64,000 nucleotides of DNA from Castor canadensis. Lineage: Eukaryota; Chordata; Mammalia; Rodentia; Castoridae. The translations under genes were made by a program, and so were the position numbers. The stretch lies in contig NC_133390.1 of assembly GCF_047511655.1 (NCBI RefSeq), positions 158,531,583 to 158,595,582 on the forward strand, read 5' to 3'. The notes under the pieces are model-generated. The model was not told the origin of the DNA. It searched no databases and worked only from the letters and a program-made list of their open reading frames with translations. Shown here in pieces: positions 44,601-55,743 of this stretch; the first letter of the stretch is position 1; the number at the start of each line of letters is the position of its first letter.

Positions 44601-47600
44601 AGAATCCACTGGCTTGCCTTTTCTAGCATGTGAGGGCTGCATGCATTCCTTGGCTCATGACCCCCTTCCTGCTTCAAAACCAGCACTGATGGATTAAGGC
44701 TTCTCACAACGCATCACTCTGACTCTGCACCTTCTGATTTCCTTCTTCCACTTCTTTTTTTTTTTTTTAATACTTCATTTTTTTTAGAGCAGTTATAGGT
44801 TCATAGCAAAACTGAGCAGCAGGTTCAGAGATTTCCCATATGCCCCCAGCCTCTATCTCTTCCACTTTTAGGGATTCTTCTGATTACACTGGGGTCACCT
44901 GAATAATCTCCTCTTTCTTAAGATCCTTAATTTAAAGTACTTTTTGCAAGTAAGGTGACATATTCACAGGTTCTGGAAATTGTGAGGTGAACTCTTTGAG
45001 TGGTGAGGAGAATTATTCTGCCCATCACATGGTGCTTTTTTTTCTTTTAATTCAGAAGGGATAATCTCACAGAATATGTTGTTTTTATCTTTTATCTCTC
45101 TTTATACTGTACTATATTTAAAAAGCAATAAATATTATTTAAAATAAATCAGAATAATCAAAACAATCAGCTACAAGTCATTCATATACTTTCTTTGGCG
45201 GTGCTGAGGTTTGAACTCAGGGCCTACATCTTGAGCACTTCACCAGTCCTTTTTTTGTGATGGGTTTTTTTCAAGACAGGGTCTTGGGACTATTTGCCGG
45301 GCTGGCTTACAAACTGCAATCCTCCTGAGAAGCTAGGATTACAAGCATGAGCCACAGGCACCTGGCCTGTTCATTCTTTAATGAGGAATGACAGGTGCCT
45401 TTTTGTTATTGTTGTTGAAAAGTCCTTTTTTTTTTTTTCTATTAAATGGGGATAAATGACTACTAGTTGATTGTTTTAATGATTTCAGCAAAATAAAAAG
45501 TTGCCAACTGTTACCAGGTCTGAAAAATCCCATAATTTGGATGCTAGCCTGGAGGCCTGCAAGGTCTCATATCTTCTCCCACTCCTCTTCTTTTTTCAGT
45601 GCTGGAGATTGAACACATGCTAGGCAAATACTCTACCAATGAGTCACACTCCCAGCCCCAGGTCCTCTTTTCTGACCGGAAATTTCTATGGTTCTGGATT
45701 ATCAAACTTGAGAGGCCAAAGCCCTGACTCAGGCCTCCTGAGACCTCCCAGGGAAGCCTCCGTCTCTTTCCCTGCTCTCAGGAGTAAGGAGCCAGAGAAA
45801 AGGGGTATTTGCACTGAGAATTATTATTGTTGTTATTAAGCAATGTTACAAACTCAAGAAAGATCTGCTTACAGATCTGCAACATCACTATTTTCATTTC
45901 TCAGTGGTTCTTTCTCATCTCCTGGAAATTCTTTTGCTAGAAAGAACACACACTATTCCAAGAAAAAAAATTCATGGGACCTGATAGCACAGATGGTTCT
46001 TGGTCCTGTTCCTCTAGCCAAAGATGGAGGCTTCAGACAGAGTAACAGGGAGGAGACCAAGTGCAGAGATGAGAGAGGCTTACATGCAATATGTGGGCTG
46101 CAAAAAGACATTCCCATGTGTTTGGAGGATCGTCACTAGTATCCAGTTGGCTTCAGGACAGTGGTGACCTTTGCATGAAAAGGGAGCTGCTACTCACACT
46201 TGCTGGCTGACAGGCTGGAATATTAAAGCTATATGCCAGAGCAAATGGAACTGGAGACCCGAGACACAGGACAGCTTGTTCCAGGGACCAGGAGTCATAA
46301 GAGATGACCAGGGCATAACAAGATGAAAGGACTCACCCTTCATCAGACCTGCTAGGCAAGATGGAGTCAGGTTCCTCACTACATTCACTGGGTGGCTTAT
46401 CCAATCTCTGACACCACCATTGATGAACCGGGACTTCTGGAAGTCCCTTTCTCTCTCTGAGTCTCAGGCATTCAGAAATAAAATGTCACTTGAAAAATCT
46501 GGTCCCATCAGGAGGCATGTAGGAGAGATTAGGGTCTTCAAAGGTAAAAGTGATACTTCCTTTCTTAAACTACAAGACAGGTATATTAGAACTTACTATA
46601 TAGTTATTCTTTATAATTTATTTGTATTTTGTCAATATTCTTTTACCTCTATACAACAGTCAATAAAAACAAAACAACAGAACTCCAGCCCTGTGGTAGC
46701 TTGCTCTGCAGCTGGACCACTGCAGGATAGCACCAGCTCCACTAGCAGGCTGCTCCCTACACTGCAGGTGTGCGTCTGCCTGACTTATTTTGGCTTCAGG
46801 CTTCAAAGGACAGCATCTAGAGCCCTGTTTCTTTTCCCTCCCCATCAGTAACCAGTACAGGAAAACAAAAACACCATGTGAGAGCAGGCACATTAGCACT
46901 AGAAACTGGTGTTTAAACTGGATTCTTACATTAAATATTTTCAACTAGGTCAAAAAACCTAGTCTGTCCTCAGGAGTCCTGAGGCCCAAGGCTGAAGATG
47001 CTTGTAGCTGAATATAATGACTCACAGTTGTGAGGTCCCTAACAGGTGCTGTAAACATGAGTACTCTCTCCTGCAGGTGTGGTACAGCAAAGACTGGTGG
47101 TCACTGTTCTCTGCAGGAGCTTCAGGCAAGCTGAGTCTATAAACTCTTTACACTCAACTACTCATCAACAGCCTTTATTAGATCATCCAAGTTTCTGGAA
47201 ACCCCATCTTCCTTCTCTGTCTTATCACCCCTGAGGGTATGAAATAGCTTATTTCAAGTTGTGAAAAATATGTTTATTTCAATCACTGGCTGTCAAGGCC
47301 AAAGCTTTGATAATGGAGATATGCAGGGGACTCCCCAGCATAATTATTACTGATAGTGATAACTACAGTGCTGTTGACATAAAAATCCCTGAAAGATACT
47401 TTTTTTTTTTTGAGACAGGGTCTCTAAGTAGCCCAGGTTAGCCTGCTTCAGCTTCCCAAATGTTGGGGTTACAGGTGTGCACCACCTGGCTTATTCTCAT
47501 CATTTGATGGACTGAAAAGCCAAAGGCTCAGAAAGGATAAATGATTTGCCTAGGATGACATAGCTAGTGCTGGGAAAGTCAGGATGAAGGCTCAAGTTGG

Positions 47601-50600
47601 TAAGTCTACAGACTGTGGACAGTGGGATGAGAGATACTGAGGAGAGGCAGTGCCCTATGATGGACAGTCAGCTAAGGAAAAACAATCTGCTTTTAGGAAA
47701 AAAGAACAATGTCTCCAAGACCCACCCTTCACAGACTGGAACATGTCCCTATGTTTTGGTAGCCTCATGGTTTGTCACTGGCCACTCTGCCAAGAGGCCC
47801 CAAGCTGATTCTGAGCACAACAGACTATGCAATGAGGATGTCACAGGGGGTATGCTGTTTCTTCCTCCCAGTCAGCTCAGACTGGTCACCACCCCACCAG
47901 ACACAGGGTAATCACTTGCAGGAGCAGGCTGGGTTTGGCCCGCCCACTCAGCTGTTTGCCTTCACCCAGAGGCCCACACTTACAGGTAGGTTTCCTACTG
48001 GAAGCTGGTTAGTTTCACCTCCTGGTTGATACCGAGACAACCCCAAAACAACAAAGACTCACTTCCTCTGGAGTCTGCACTTCTGAGTTCATTACTGACA
48101 CCTTGCTGTGCACCATAACAAGTGAGAAAAGTTCAACAGCTCCCTTCCCTGTTCTATGGTAGAGAATCAGGTGGGTCACTGACACTGCCTCCTTCTTAGA
48201 GAGACTTAAATAGACACCTCCACAGACATCTTTTGATTCTTCAGTGTCAGGCTCCATCCTGGGTGCTAAGGACACACAGGCAAAGGAGTCATGATATCTT
48301 TGCTAAGGGGGCCCCCAGATACTGAAAAGAATCATCAGAGAGGACTAAAAGCCTAAAGGAGAGAAGCACTGAGGGGTCTTAGGTAACACAGGACAATTTT
48401 GAGGGGGGCATGGGCAAAGATAGAGGGATCTTCATAGGAAGTAGTAAGTCTTGTGTCACTCACCAGTCTCTAAGTACCTTTGGATGAAGCACTGGAGAAT
48501 GGTTCAGGCCCAAGGCTAGAGTTGCACTGCCCAATATGGTAGCCTAGCCAGATATAGTTTCTTAAATTTGAATTTAAATGGAAAATTCAGTTTCTGGGTC
48601 ACATTAGTGGCTACTCTATTGCACTATGCAGATATTGGGCATATCCATAATCATAAAAAGCCCTGTTAGACAGCAATAGACAGTGGCTCAAAGAGCTGTA
48701 GTCCAATCCCAGTCCTTCTACTTAGTAGTCATGCGACCTTGAACAAGAGGTTCTGCCTTTCTGTACTTCAGTTTTTCTCATCTGTACAATGGGGATACTT
48801 ACCTCAAAGGCTGGTGTGAAGATAAAATGAGTTGATGGATATAACACTGTTAGAGAGCCACAATGGTCAGGTACAGAGTAAGTGTTCCATAAATGGTAGT
48901 TACATGTATTATCATCACTAGTCATAACACAACAAAGTACATATTATGCCTCAGGTCATTACCACTTTCCCAGTGCTGCCAGTACAGCAGGTATACAATG
49001 CATGCCTATAAATTTCTTTCTTCCTGGCTATTTCACCAAGGGGCCAGACTGACAAGATCTGCCACCAGTGGGAACAATCAGAGTACTCACATCTGTAGAG
49101 ATGGTTCCACACAGGAAAGAAAGCCATGTAGAGGGCTACATCCCCCACTGTTGGGTAGGACTTGAAGATAGAGATGATGGCAATCTGGATGAACATGAAG
49201 AAGATGGGGTGCTCCCTGGGGCAGGGCAGGGGAAATAAACAGAGAGATCAGCCAGGGATCAGGCCCATCCCAGAGACTCCCAACCCTACTCTTCAAACCA
49301 AAAATACTCCCCCAAGGGACTTGAGACAGGGGCTGGCTTACAACTCACAGGCCTGGTTGGGCCAGGTCCCCAGCAGCAGAGAAGAAAACTATAGAGACCC
49401 AGAAATGCTCAGAGGTGGTGAGCAAGGCCCGACAAACACTAAAGAAAAAACCCATCAATAGCCACTCCCTGCCTCTTCTAGCTCTGGGCCTTCCCCTAGG
49501 AGCTATGAGGAAGAAAACAAATGAAGTCACCATTCCTTATTACCAGGCCTAAGTGACTGCTTGTCACAGAAATCAGGCATCCTTGCTCAACCAGAGGTCA
49601 CTGTGACAGCAGGCCCTTGGGCAGAAAGTGCTCCTGGCTGATGCTTTGCTCACTGACAATTTGGTTAGTGGGGTATGTATACCCAAAGTGCCTCCTGCCT
49701 GATGCTTTGTTCACTAATAATATGGTCAGTGGGGTATGTATATCCTTAGTGTCCAGAAAGAGAACTCAGAGCTACATACAGCTCTTCAGCAACTAATGGG
49801 CTGAAAGTAGAATTGTTACCTTAAAAAAATAACAGCTGAAACTGTGATTTTAAAGTAATAACCAGCAATAGCAACAGTTATCATTTCCCGAATCCCACCC
49901 TGTGCTGAGTTCTGTGGGAAGGGTTTCCTGCACTATCTCAGGGGATCCCCTCAAGCATTCTCCGGACAAGGAATCCTGTCCCCTGTACTTCACAGATGAG
50001 GAAACTGAGGTTCAGAGACATGAAGTACATCAACTAAGTAAGCAGTGGAGTCGGCCGTCTCCAGAGCTCCTAACACCACCGTATGGCTCTCCTGAGTACT
50101 TAACAACTCTTCTCAGAGGACAGTGGGGAACAGGATTCAACCTCCAATGTTCCCCTGAGAGTAAAATGAGTGCTAAAGTAAGCAGGAAAAGGACAGATCT
50201 GTAACCTCCACACATAAACACATGGATGTGATCTACTTCTGCACAGAACTGGAATATGCCTGCTCATGAAGGCTGTTCTAAGAGGTCAAGTTTTCTAATG
50301 CCAGGACAATGGAACTACTTCCAGGACTTCTGAAAGACCTGTGTTCAGGAGCTTGGCACAGCATAAGGGGATGAGCACAGATTCTGGAGCAGATAAACCT
50401 GTGTGTGAATTTCAGCTCCACTGCTCACAGCTGGGTAACTCTGGGAAAATCGTTCTACCTCTTTGAGTATTGATTTCCTCATCTATAAAACAGGAGTGAC
50501 AACAATAAGATAACGCCAACCTCTGTGAGTTGCTGAGTTAGTTGTAATCCTGTTTCAGGGAGCCTAGGAAAGGTGGAGATGGCTCAACATATACTGGCTC

Positions 50601-52169
50601 TCTTGTACTGCAGAGGAGAACTCCACAGACAACTCCATTTGAAGGAAACTGACCAGAAGATTAAAGAGCTGCAGGTGGCCAGCCTCTCAACTAACCCAAC
50701 CTAAGACCCTCGGGACAAACAGGCCCCGGGCTGATGATCAAGGATATATACCAGATTCACTTTTTCCAAGACACCCCCAATACAACCCTTGCTCTTGTCC
50801 AAAATGGCGAGTGGGCTTTCCAGCGATGTGAGCTCAGACACCTCAAAGTGAGGCCAGGGGGATCCCAGGACTCTGAAATTCTCTCCCGGCAGCCTGTACT
50901 TGTGTATGACTCTCAACTGCTGGGTCTGAGGACAGAGTTCCTTGAGCAAAGATGCCATAAACCTGATGGCAAATGCTCCTAGTCTAAAGGGCACCCACCA
51001 GGCCATAGAAAGGGAAGAGGAAAGTGGGGGAAGGAAGGACAGAGTAGCAGCACTTACTTTAGCTTGATGGCTAAGGGAATGGTGTAGAAAAAGACGTTGA
51101 TCTGAAACACGCAGACAAAGAAGAGGCTGAAGTGCTCAAACATCTCTGCAAAGAAGTACCAAAAAAGACCAATGTTTGGAGTAAGATCTGGAACAGAAAG
51201 TCTGGAATTAAGAAAACACAGGGAGAGAAAAAGAAAAAAAAAAAAGAGTAGAGTTACAAATGATCTCCTTTGGCCTTGTTTTCTACTGAAGACTTGGGTC
51301 ACTGCTAGGCAGCCAAGGATGATTTCAGAGTGTGAAGGGCTCTCCAGGTACTCCAAATGTAGATACAAAAACAAGGGCACAAGACACAGAGAATGATAAA
51401 CCATAATAAATACTAGCTAAATCAAATGCATCTGAAATAAGGCAGGGATTCATCTTGGAAATCAACAGAGCAACTCTTCTTTTCCTGCTCAGTATGGTTT
51501 ATAATCAGGACCTGCCCAGTAAAAGAGGAAGGAAATTTAAATAAATAACATCTATTTTGGGCATTCCAGAGACCTGCCCAGAGGAAGAGGCACAGGCTCA
51601 GAGATCCTGCTCCTCCCCATTCTTGCTTGACATCCCCACAGCAGGGGCCAGAAGACTGTGTGCCTGAACCTACAGTGAGACCTCCAAGAGTTTCAGGAAC
51701 CATCAGCAGGTTCCGCTAGAATCCCCAGGGTCCCAGAGCTCATTTGAGAATTTACAGTTTATCTGAAAGACTTTTTGTCTGGTTAAATCATACAAAAATT
51801 GGCTATTCTAAAAGTTTACATTATACACACGTAAATAAATAAATCAGTATTTGTATAAAATGTATCTCTCAGTGTTGGGGATTGAACCCAGGACCACCAG
51901 CATGCTATGCAGGTGCTCTACCATGAAGCTACATCCCAAGTCCTACATTATATATATATATATATTTTTTTTTTTTAACTTTTTTTTTTTTTTCAGAACT
52001 GGACCTTGAACTCAGGGCCTCATGCTTGCTATGCAGGCATTCTACCACTTGAACCATGCCCCTAGCCCCTGTATTTTTAACTGAAAACAATGAAGAGTTT
52101 AAGGACTGGGGAAATGACTCTAGTGGTACAGCACTAGCCTAGCAAGCACAAAGCCCTGCATTTAAACTC

Positions 52170-52226
<57 letters not shown>

Positions 52227-53479
52227 AAAATAAAGAGTTTAAATTGGTCTCCATTCACACCTTAAAAGGACACAAATGGAAAAGACAGTCTGAGGCCTTT
52301 GCCTAAGGTAATTCTTTGTCTCCTGCACCAACTATATTTCCTTTTCTGAAATTAAAAAAAACAAACAAACCCAAAAAACAAAAAACAGAATCTTCCGCCT
52401 AGTGGAAAGCCAGGAAATATTCTTCACCAGGCATCACAAACTCCCATCCAAGGTGGACCATGAAGAGTTCAATGTGATTTGAGTTATTGTTATGATTAGC
52501 TAGGATTTAACACAAGGAAGCAGCCCAGAGTCCCAAATAGGAGTTCTGCCACTCCTGATCCCTTCACCATGCTGACAGGTTTAAGTGTCTGTCACCCACT
52601 GGGCTGTGAGTTTCTCAAGGCTGGCAGAGTGGCTCAAGTGGTAGAGCACCTGCTTAGCAATCGTGAGGCTATGAGTTCAAATCCCAGTACCATTTAAAAA
52701 AAAAAACCAAACAAAGAAATAGATTTTTAAGGCTTAAGTATCAACCAGGTCCTTAGCACCCACACAAAGCCTGGCACATGAAGAACATTTGAAAATGTTT
52801 GCAGAATTCATGAATACATACTCATGCAAACTTGCAATATTGCAGACCTATCTGGATTTTCTCTAAATGTCTGACACATGGCAGGTTGTATTTACATTAA
52901 AACTGTCAGGGACCCTCTTGCAATAAAGAAATATATCCATTCCTATTTGGAATTAAACTCATACCTCCCAATCAGAGGCTGGTAGTTGCTTTGGATGTTT
53001 CTAAGAAATACTCTTTAATCCTACTAATCAAAGGTGTGCTCTAGAGCAGAGGCTCTCAAAGTATGCTCTGTGGACCAGTAGCAGCAGCACCACCTGAAAA
53101 CTTGAGAAATATAAATTCTTGGTTTCTACCTCAGACCTACTGTATCAGAACCTCAGGGGCTGGGTCAGCAACATGAGTTTAACAAGGCTTGAAGGGGCTC
53201 TGAGGCACCCGAAAGTTTAAGAACCCCTGCTGTAGATGATGCCCAAAGTCCTCTCCCTCTGCTTCCAGCAGAAGCTATGAAAACAAATTAGCTTCCAGAA
53301 TTTTCTAATGAGGTCTTTACTTACATGAAGCCATAGACTGCAGGGATGAAATCCCAGGAGCTGAGAAGGAAGAAGGAGAGGCAAACTATTACCACTAGGC
53401 TTCCCACATACATCGTGGCATACTCCCAAGAGAGGGTCCAGAAGGCTTTGCTCTTCATTTTCACAGGTATGTACTGCCG
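32528..53479 (-). CDS. PIGU: PIGU, GPI transamidase subunit (last five coding exons)
   Basis: Multi-pass ER membrane subunit of GPI transamidase (with PIGK, GPAA1, PIGS, PIGT), which attaches GPI anchors to protein C-termini. Five exons (53325-53479, 51058-51201, 49091-49215, 43153-43295, 32528-32641 in transcript order) total 681 bp, 226 residues plus TAG. That is about the C-terminal half of the usual ~435 residues. Recognisable peptides include [53 protein letters not shown] and [20 protein letters not shown]. Several hydrophobic membrane segments are evident (around [33 protein letters not shown]). All junctions are GT-AG and in frame. No earlier PIGU exon is recognisable from 53480 to 64000, so the 5' part lies beyond the window. 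Small differences from the human sequence I remember (for example [10 protein letters not shown]) are ordinary divergence. Confidence 0.97.
34552..34854 (-). repeat. Three-module SINE
   Basis: Reverse order: ID (34552-34635), linker with taactaaagc, second module (cttcctgtttatacttccca), first module ending gcttgagccactgtgcc. Confidence 0.7.
35001..35205 (-). repeat. B1-ID dimeric SINE
   Basis: ggtggtactaggatttaaac start, ends aaacaccagtgcctggc. Confidence 0.8.
35734..35917 (+). repeat. B1-ID dimeric SINE
   Basis: ttgggcactggaggctcaca start. The ID half lacks the usual gggctggtg start. Confidence 0.8.
35918..36450 (+). repeat. Ancient retroposon 3'-end sequence (L1-like, family unsure)
   Basis: Contains ggacctctctgtactatctt and ccaaaataaaaagtttatct, a pattern I associate with old L1-type tails. 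36220-36450 continues in the same style. Confidence 0.4.
36463..36790 (+). repeat. Three-module SINE
   Basis: Module 1 (gccaggtgaggtggctcaca, internally shortened), module 2 (cttatgtctatcatcccagc), then ID (gggctggtggagtggttcaa) and A22. Confidence 0.75.
36804..36903 (+). repeat. ID-like SINE
   Basis: ggctggcggagtgggtcaag with A23 tail, inserted just after the tail of the preceding composite. Confidence 0.8.
38563..38823 (+). repeat. B1-ID SINE with 17-bp TSD
   Basis: Flanks tcaagtggtcaccatag (38563-38579) and the same with one change (38807-38823). The SINE between them has a long ID half and A17. Confidence 0.85.
40068..40143 (+). repeat. ID-like SINE
   Basis: gctgggggcgtggctcaagt, then ctaagttcaaatcccagtac. 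Confidence 0.75.
40921..41004 (-). repeat. ID-like SINE
   Basis: ggtaccagggtttgaactca, then ccacttgagccaagccttcg. Confidence 0.7.
41142..41191 (+). repeat. ID SINE with internal deletion
   Basis: caggactggtaaaatggctc runs directly into gagttcaaaaaccctag. Confidence 0.55.
42667..42788 (-). pseudogene. RNU6 pseudogene: U6 snRNA retropseudogene with internal deletion, 8-bp TSD
   Basis: On the - strand from 42774 the sequence reads GTGCTCACTTCAGCAGCACA, then GGCCCCTGCACAAGGATGAC, clearly U6 snRNA. Roughly 18-20 nt of the U6 centre (the ACAGAGA region) is missing, and the 3' end runs into poly-A instead of the Pol III T-run. TSD aagcattt lies at 42667-42674 and 42781-42788. It is not functional, because the catalytic ACAGAGA box is absent. 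Confidence 0.85.
42850..42975 (+). repeat. MIR-like fragment
   Basis: ccctcatttataaagcaggg, then atgcttggcatggtaccc. Confidence 0.45.
43153..43295 (-). CDS. PIGU: PIGU penultimate coding exon
   Basis: 143 bp; completes Phe from the previous exon, then [20 protein letters not shown], a membrane segment, and ends TFNVGQ before gtaag. Confidence 0.96.
44016..44115 (+). repeat. MIR fragment
   Basis: gaaatcctgctctgtgatta, then tatctctaaaatggggctac. Confidence 0.6.
44138..44201 (+). repeat. ID-like SINE
   Basis: gctggggatgtatctcagtg, then acaaggccctgggcaccc; followed by a purine tract. Confidence 0.6.
44218..44300. repeat. GA-rich tract
   Basis: Purine-only run with (GGA)n core, likely grown from the ID tail. 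Confidence 0.85.
44436..45030 (-). mobile_element. Fossil LTR, MaLR (MLT1-like), with an inserted fragment
   Basis: Ancient, broken solo-LTR-like sequence in reverse orientation (gttctggaggacagaagtcc; tgcattccttggctcatgac; catattcacaggttctgg). A T-headed fragment at about 44755-44858, resembling a reversed retroposon 3' end, sits within it between two copies of cttccactt. Family recognised from memory; likely early-mammalian age. Confidence 0.5.
45193..45367 (-). repeat. B1-ID dimeric SINE
   Basis: gcggtgctgaggtttgaact start, ends gccacaggcacctggcc. Confidence 0.8.
45590..45658 (-). repeat. ID-like SINE
   Basis: gtgctggagattgaacacat, then ccaatgagtcacactcccag. Confidence 0.65.
47400..47491 (-). 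repeat. B1 monomer (shortened)
   Basis: gagacagggtctctaagtag, cagcttcccaaatgttgggg. Confidence 0.7.
48516..48660 (+). mobile_element. hAT-type (MER) DNA-transposon fossil
   Basis: actgcccaatatggtagcct, then aaaattcagtttctgggtca. This is the same family as the copy at 59510-59935. Confidence 0.5.
48700..48915 (+). repeat. MIR (well preserved)
   Basis: gtcatgcgaccttgaacaag, ctcatctgtacaatggggat, agagtaagtgttccataaat. Confidence 0.75.
49091..49215 (-). CDS. PIGU: PIGU coding exon (third from last)
   Basis: 125 bp; [20 protein letters not shown] through VWNHLYR plus one base; acceptor ccccag, donor gtgagt. Confidence 0.97.
49868..50040 (+). repeat. MIR-family fragment
   Basis: ccaccctgtgctgagttctg, then acagatgaggaaactgaggt. 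Confidence 0.6.
50360..50550 (+). repeat. MIR
   Basis: cacagattctggagcagata, then gatttcctcatctataaaac. Confidence 0.7.
51058..51201 (-). CDS. PIGU: PIGU coding exon (fourth from last)
   Basis: 144 bp; [20 protein letters not shown] through IPLAIKLK. From memory of the literature, this part of PIG-U includes a region likened to fatty-acid elongases. Acceptor taattccag, donor gtaagt. Confidence 0.97.
51865..51943 (-). repeat. ID-like SINE
   Basis: gtgttggggattgaacccag, then accatgaagctacatcccaa; followed by a (TA)n stretch to 51964. Confidence 0.7.
51979..52069 (-). repeat. ID-like SINE
   Basis: agaactggaccttgaactca, then accacttgaaccatgcccct. Confidence 0.75.
52101..52223 (+). repeat. ID-like SINE with (CA)n tail
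   Basis: gactggggaaatgactctag. The tail has turned into about 25 perfect CA units at 52174-52223. Confidence 0.8.
52590..52800 (+). repeat. L2 tail split by an ID SINE
   Basis: cccactgggctgtgagtttc lies left of the SINE and cacacaaagcctggcacatg right of it. Confidence 0.5.
52620..52704 (+). repeat. ID-like SINE
   Basis: ggctggcagagtggctcaag through gttcaaatcccagtacc and A10. Confidence 0.8.
53045..53232 (+). mobile_element. MER5A (hAT-Charlie) DNA transposon, near full length
   Basis: Opens cagaggctctcaaagtatgc and closes agtttaagaacccctgctg, matching the ~190-bp non-autonomous element including both ends. Confidence 0.8.
53325..53479 (-). CDS. PIGU: PIGU coding exon (fifth from last)
   Basis: 155 bp; [20 protein letters not shown], a membrane segment, then [12 protein letters not shown] plus two bases of Ile; acceptor ctcctag, donor gtaagt. 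Confidence 0.97.
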
Positions 53480-53592
53480 CTAGGAGTGAGAAGACAAGAG
53501 GACATTTAGGGATGCCAAGGACAGGGAGAAGTTATCAGCTTATACTTAAAGATTCCTCATATAAAACCATCCCTTGATGCACAGGCTTACAT

Positions 53593-53728
53593 TTTTTTGC
53601 TGTATCTTTTTGTTGTTTTGGTTTTTGCGATAGAGTCTCACTAAGTAGTATTTGGAAATGAATTTGCAATCCTCCTGCCTCAGCTTCCCAAGTGCTGAGA
53701 TTATAGGCTTGTGCCACTCCACCCAGCT
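53593..53728 (-). repeat. B1 monomer
   Basis: gcgatagagtctcactaagt, cagcttcccaagtgctgaga. Confidence 0.7.
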
Positions 53729-53799
53729 TTTGCTCTGTCTTTAATTAAACCAGAAGGACATAAGCATTTAAAAAAGGTGTCAGGTACACATCCTTTGAA

Positions 53800-54005
53800 C
53801 TGAGACCTAATAAAACCATTCCAGGTATGTATCCTGGAGACATGTTGCATAAGAAACAATGAAAGAATATTCACTAAACCATGAATCCTTCAGTAGAGGA
53901 AAAAATAAATTGTGGTACAATGGTATAATGACACACTATTTAGCAGGTTACATGAATAAACTGCATCTACGTATGTCAATACAATTGAGTCTCAAAAACA
54001 TAAGG
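53800..54005 (+). mobile_element. Old L1 ORF2-end scrap
   Basis: attgtggtacaatggtataa and tgaataaactgcatctacg recall the L1 3' coding end. Confidence 0.45.
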
Positions 54006-54009
54006 TTAG

Positions 54010-54163
54010 ACAAGGTGTGATGGCTCACATCTATAATACCAGCACTTTTGAGGCTGAGGTAAGAGGATCACAAGTTCAAGGCCAGCCTTGGCCACATAGT
54101 GAATTTGAGGTCAGCCTGAACTACATAGTGAGACCCTGTATCAAAAAAAAAAAAAAAAAAAAA
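54010..54163 (+). repeat. B1 monomer with internal duplication
   Basis: ggctcacatctataatacca. The segment around ccacatagtga is repeated (ctacatagtgagaccctg), the hallmark B1 duplication. A20 tail. Confidence 0.75.
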
Positions 54164-55344
54164 GGTAAGTTATAACAGAAAATTGCCAATCCATGTAAAA
54201 TGAAAATGTTTATGCAATATTTTGAGGTTATACCAAACAATTCTATGTATTATTCATAGACATATAGGAATATATCTGTAAAAGTTTTATAAACCACAGA
54301 TTAGGATACATAGTAAAGTCATAATAGCATTAGCCTCCCAGAAAGGAGAGAGGAAAACATGATTTATCTATAGTGCTTATAAAAAAATATGTCAAAAGTA
54401 AATATGAAACAATATGGCAAAAACCTTCATTTTTTTTAACTCTGTGTAGTAGCTATGGTTATTATTACACTATTTTCTGTATTTCCTCCTCCATTAATAT
54501 ATTTTTTTCCTCAAACAAAAAGATGCTGGGGTAAAGAAAAATAAGAGATATCAAAAAATAAAAACCACAACCAACAACCAAAACTGAATCCTTGGAATAT
54601 ACAAGAAAACAGAAATGAATTCAAACATAAGAAAACAAATTAATTCAAACTTTATAATGGAATCATATGAACCAAACTCTAAAACCATATTATCAAGAAA
54701 AAAAATTAATTATACAAAAAAATCAGCTATTCAGCTACATGCTATTTATAAGGCAGACACTTTAAAATTCAAGACAGAAAAGCTGAAAAAATCAAAGGAC
54801 TGGAAAAGACACATCAGGTAGATATCAATGCAAAGAAAGTATGTATATTTATTGTTACTGGATAAAATACAATTTTATGTAAAAAAGATTGCAGAGACAA
54901 AGATAGTCTATAATAATAAGATTCAATTCATCAAAAATATATAACAATCCTAACCTTGTATGTAACTAATAATATAGTCTCAAAACATACTATTAGGTAT
55001 TATTAGGTACATATAAGTTATCTATGGTAACAGAAGACTTTAATATTAGAAATTAAGTCATGAAATACCTCATATCACTCTTTGTGAAATGAAGATAAAA
55101 ACAGTATTCCAAGGAAAAGATACAATCTTAAAAATTTATACTATAATAGAAAAGACTGAGAATAAATAAACTAATGAGTCACTTTAAGATATTAAAGCAA
55201 CAGAATAAATCCCCAAAGAAAGGAGTAAGAGCAGAATTTGTTGAAACAGAAACAAAGTTGTATTATGAGGAAGCAACAAAGCCTCATTTAATCTCATTAA
55301 AATTGACTAATGAGAGTGATGTCTGAAAAGAATGATCACAAAGA

Positions 55345-55445
55345 GTGGGAGGGAGGCAGGGAATGAAGGAGGGAAGGAGGAAGGAAGGGAGAAGAATGGA
55401 GGGAGAGGAAGGGAGAGAGGGAGAGAATGAGTGTGGGAGAGAGAA
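55345..55445. repeat. GGGA/GGAA-rich tract
   Basis: About 100 bp of near-pure purine. Confidence 0.85.
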
Positions 55446-55523
55446 GAACAAATAAACAATATCAGGAATGTAAAAGGGTACAATGTACCCTTAGATGGAT
55501 ATATCAGGGATGAGAAATACAAT

Positions 55524-55724
55524 ATGGCTGGATGCAGTGGCACTTGCCTGTCATCCCAGCTAGGTGGGAAGCAGAAATAGGAGGATCATGGTCTAATAAG
55601 CCCAGGAATAAAGTGAGACTCTATACAAAAAAACAATTAACACAAACAAGGCCATAGGGTGTGGCTCAAGTATAGAGTGCCTACTTAGTGAGACAAGGTT
55701 CTAAGTTTAAACCCCAGTACTGCT
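55524..55724 (+). repeat. Second-type B1 module plus ID
   Basis: cttgcctgtcatcccagcta, aggaataaagtgagactcta, then an ID with gttctaagtttaaaccccag. Confidence 0.7.
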
Positions 55725-55743
55725 CCCTGCCAAAGAAATACAA

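Larger units (their letters stand above)
43296..49090 (-). other. PIGU: PIGU intron between exons at 49091 and 43153
   Basis: 5.8 kb holding MIR, LTR and SINE fossils listed separately. Unique-looking parts (43300-44010, 45660-47390, 47600-48510) have no splice-bounded open frame that I could support. Confidence 0.65.
49216..51057 (-). other. PIGU: PIGU intron with MIR copies
   Basis: 1.8 kb, free of lineage SINEs. It contains MIR-family pieces at 49868-50040 and 50360-50550. An imperfect duplication occurs at about 49638-49745 (two gctttg...cactga...tggggtatgtata units). Confidence 0.6.
51202..53324 (-). other. PIGU: PIGU intron with ID SINEs and MER5A
   Basis: 2.1 kb. Nearly half is ID SINEs, the CA repeat and MER5A. 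51260-51860 and 52225-52560 are unremarkable. Confidence 0.65.
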
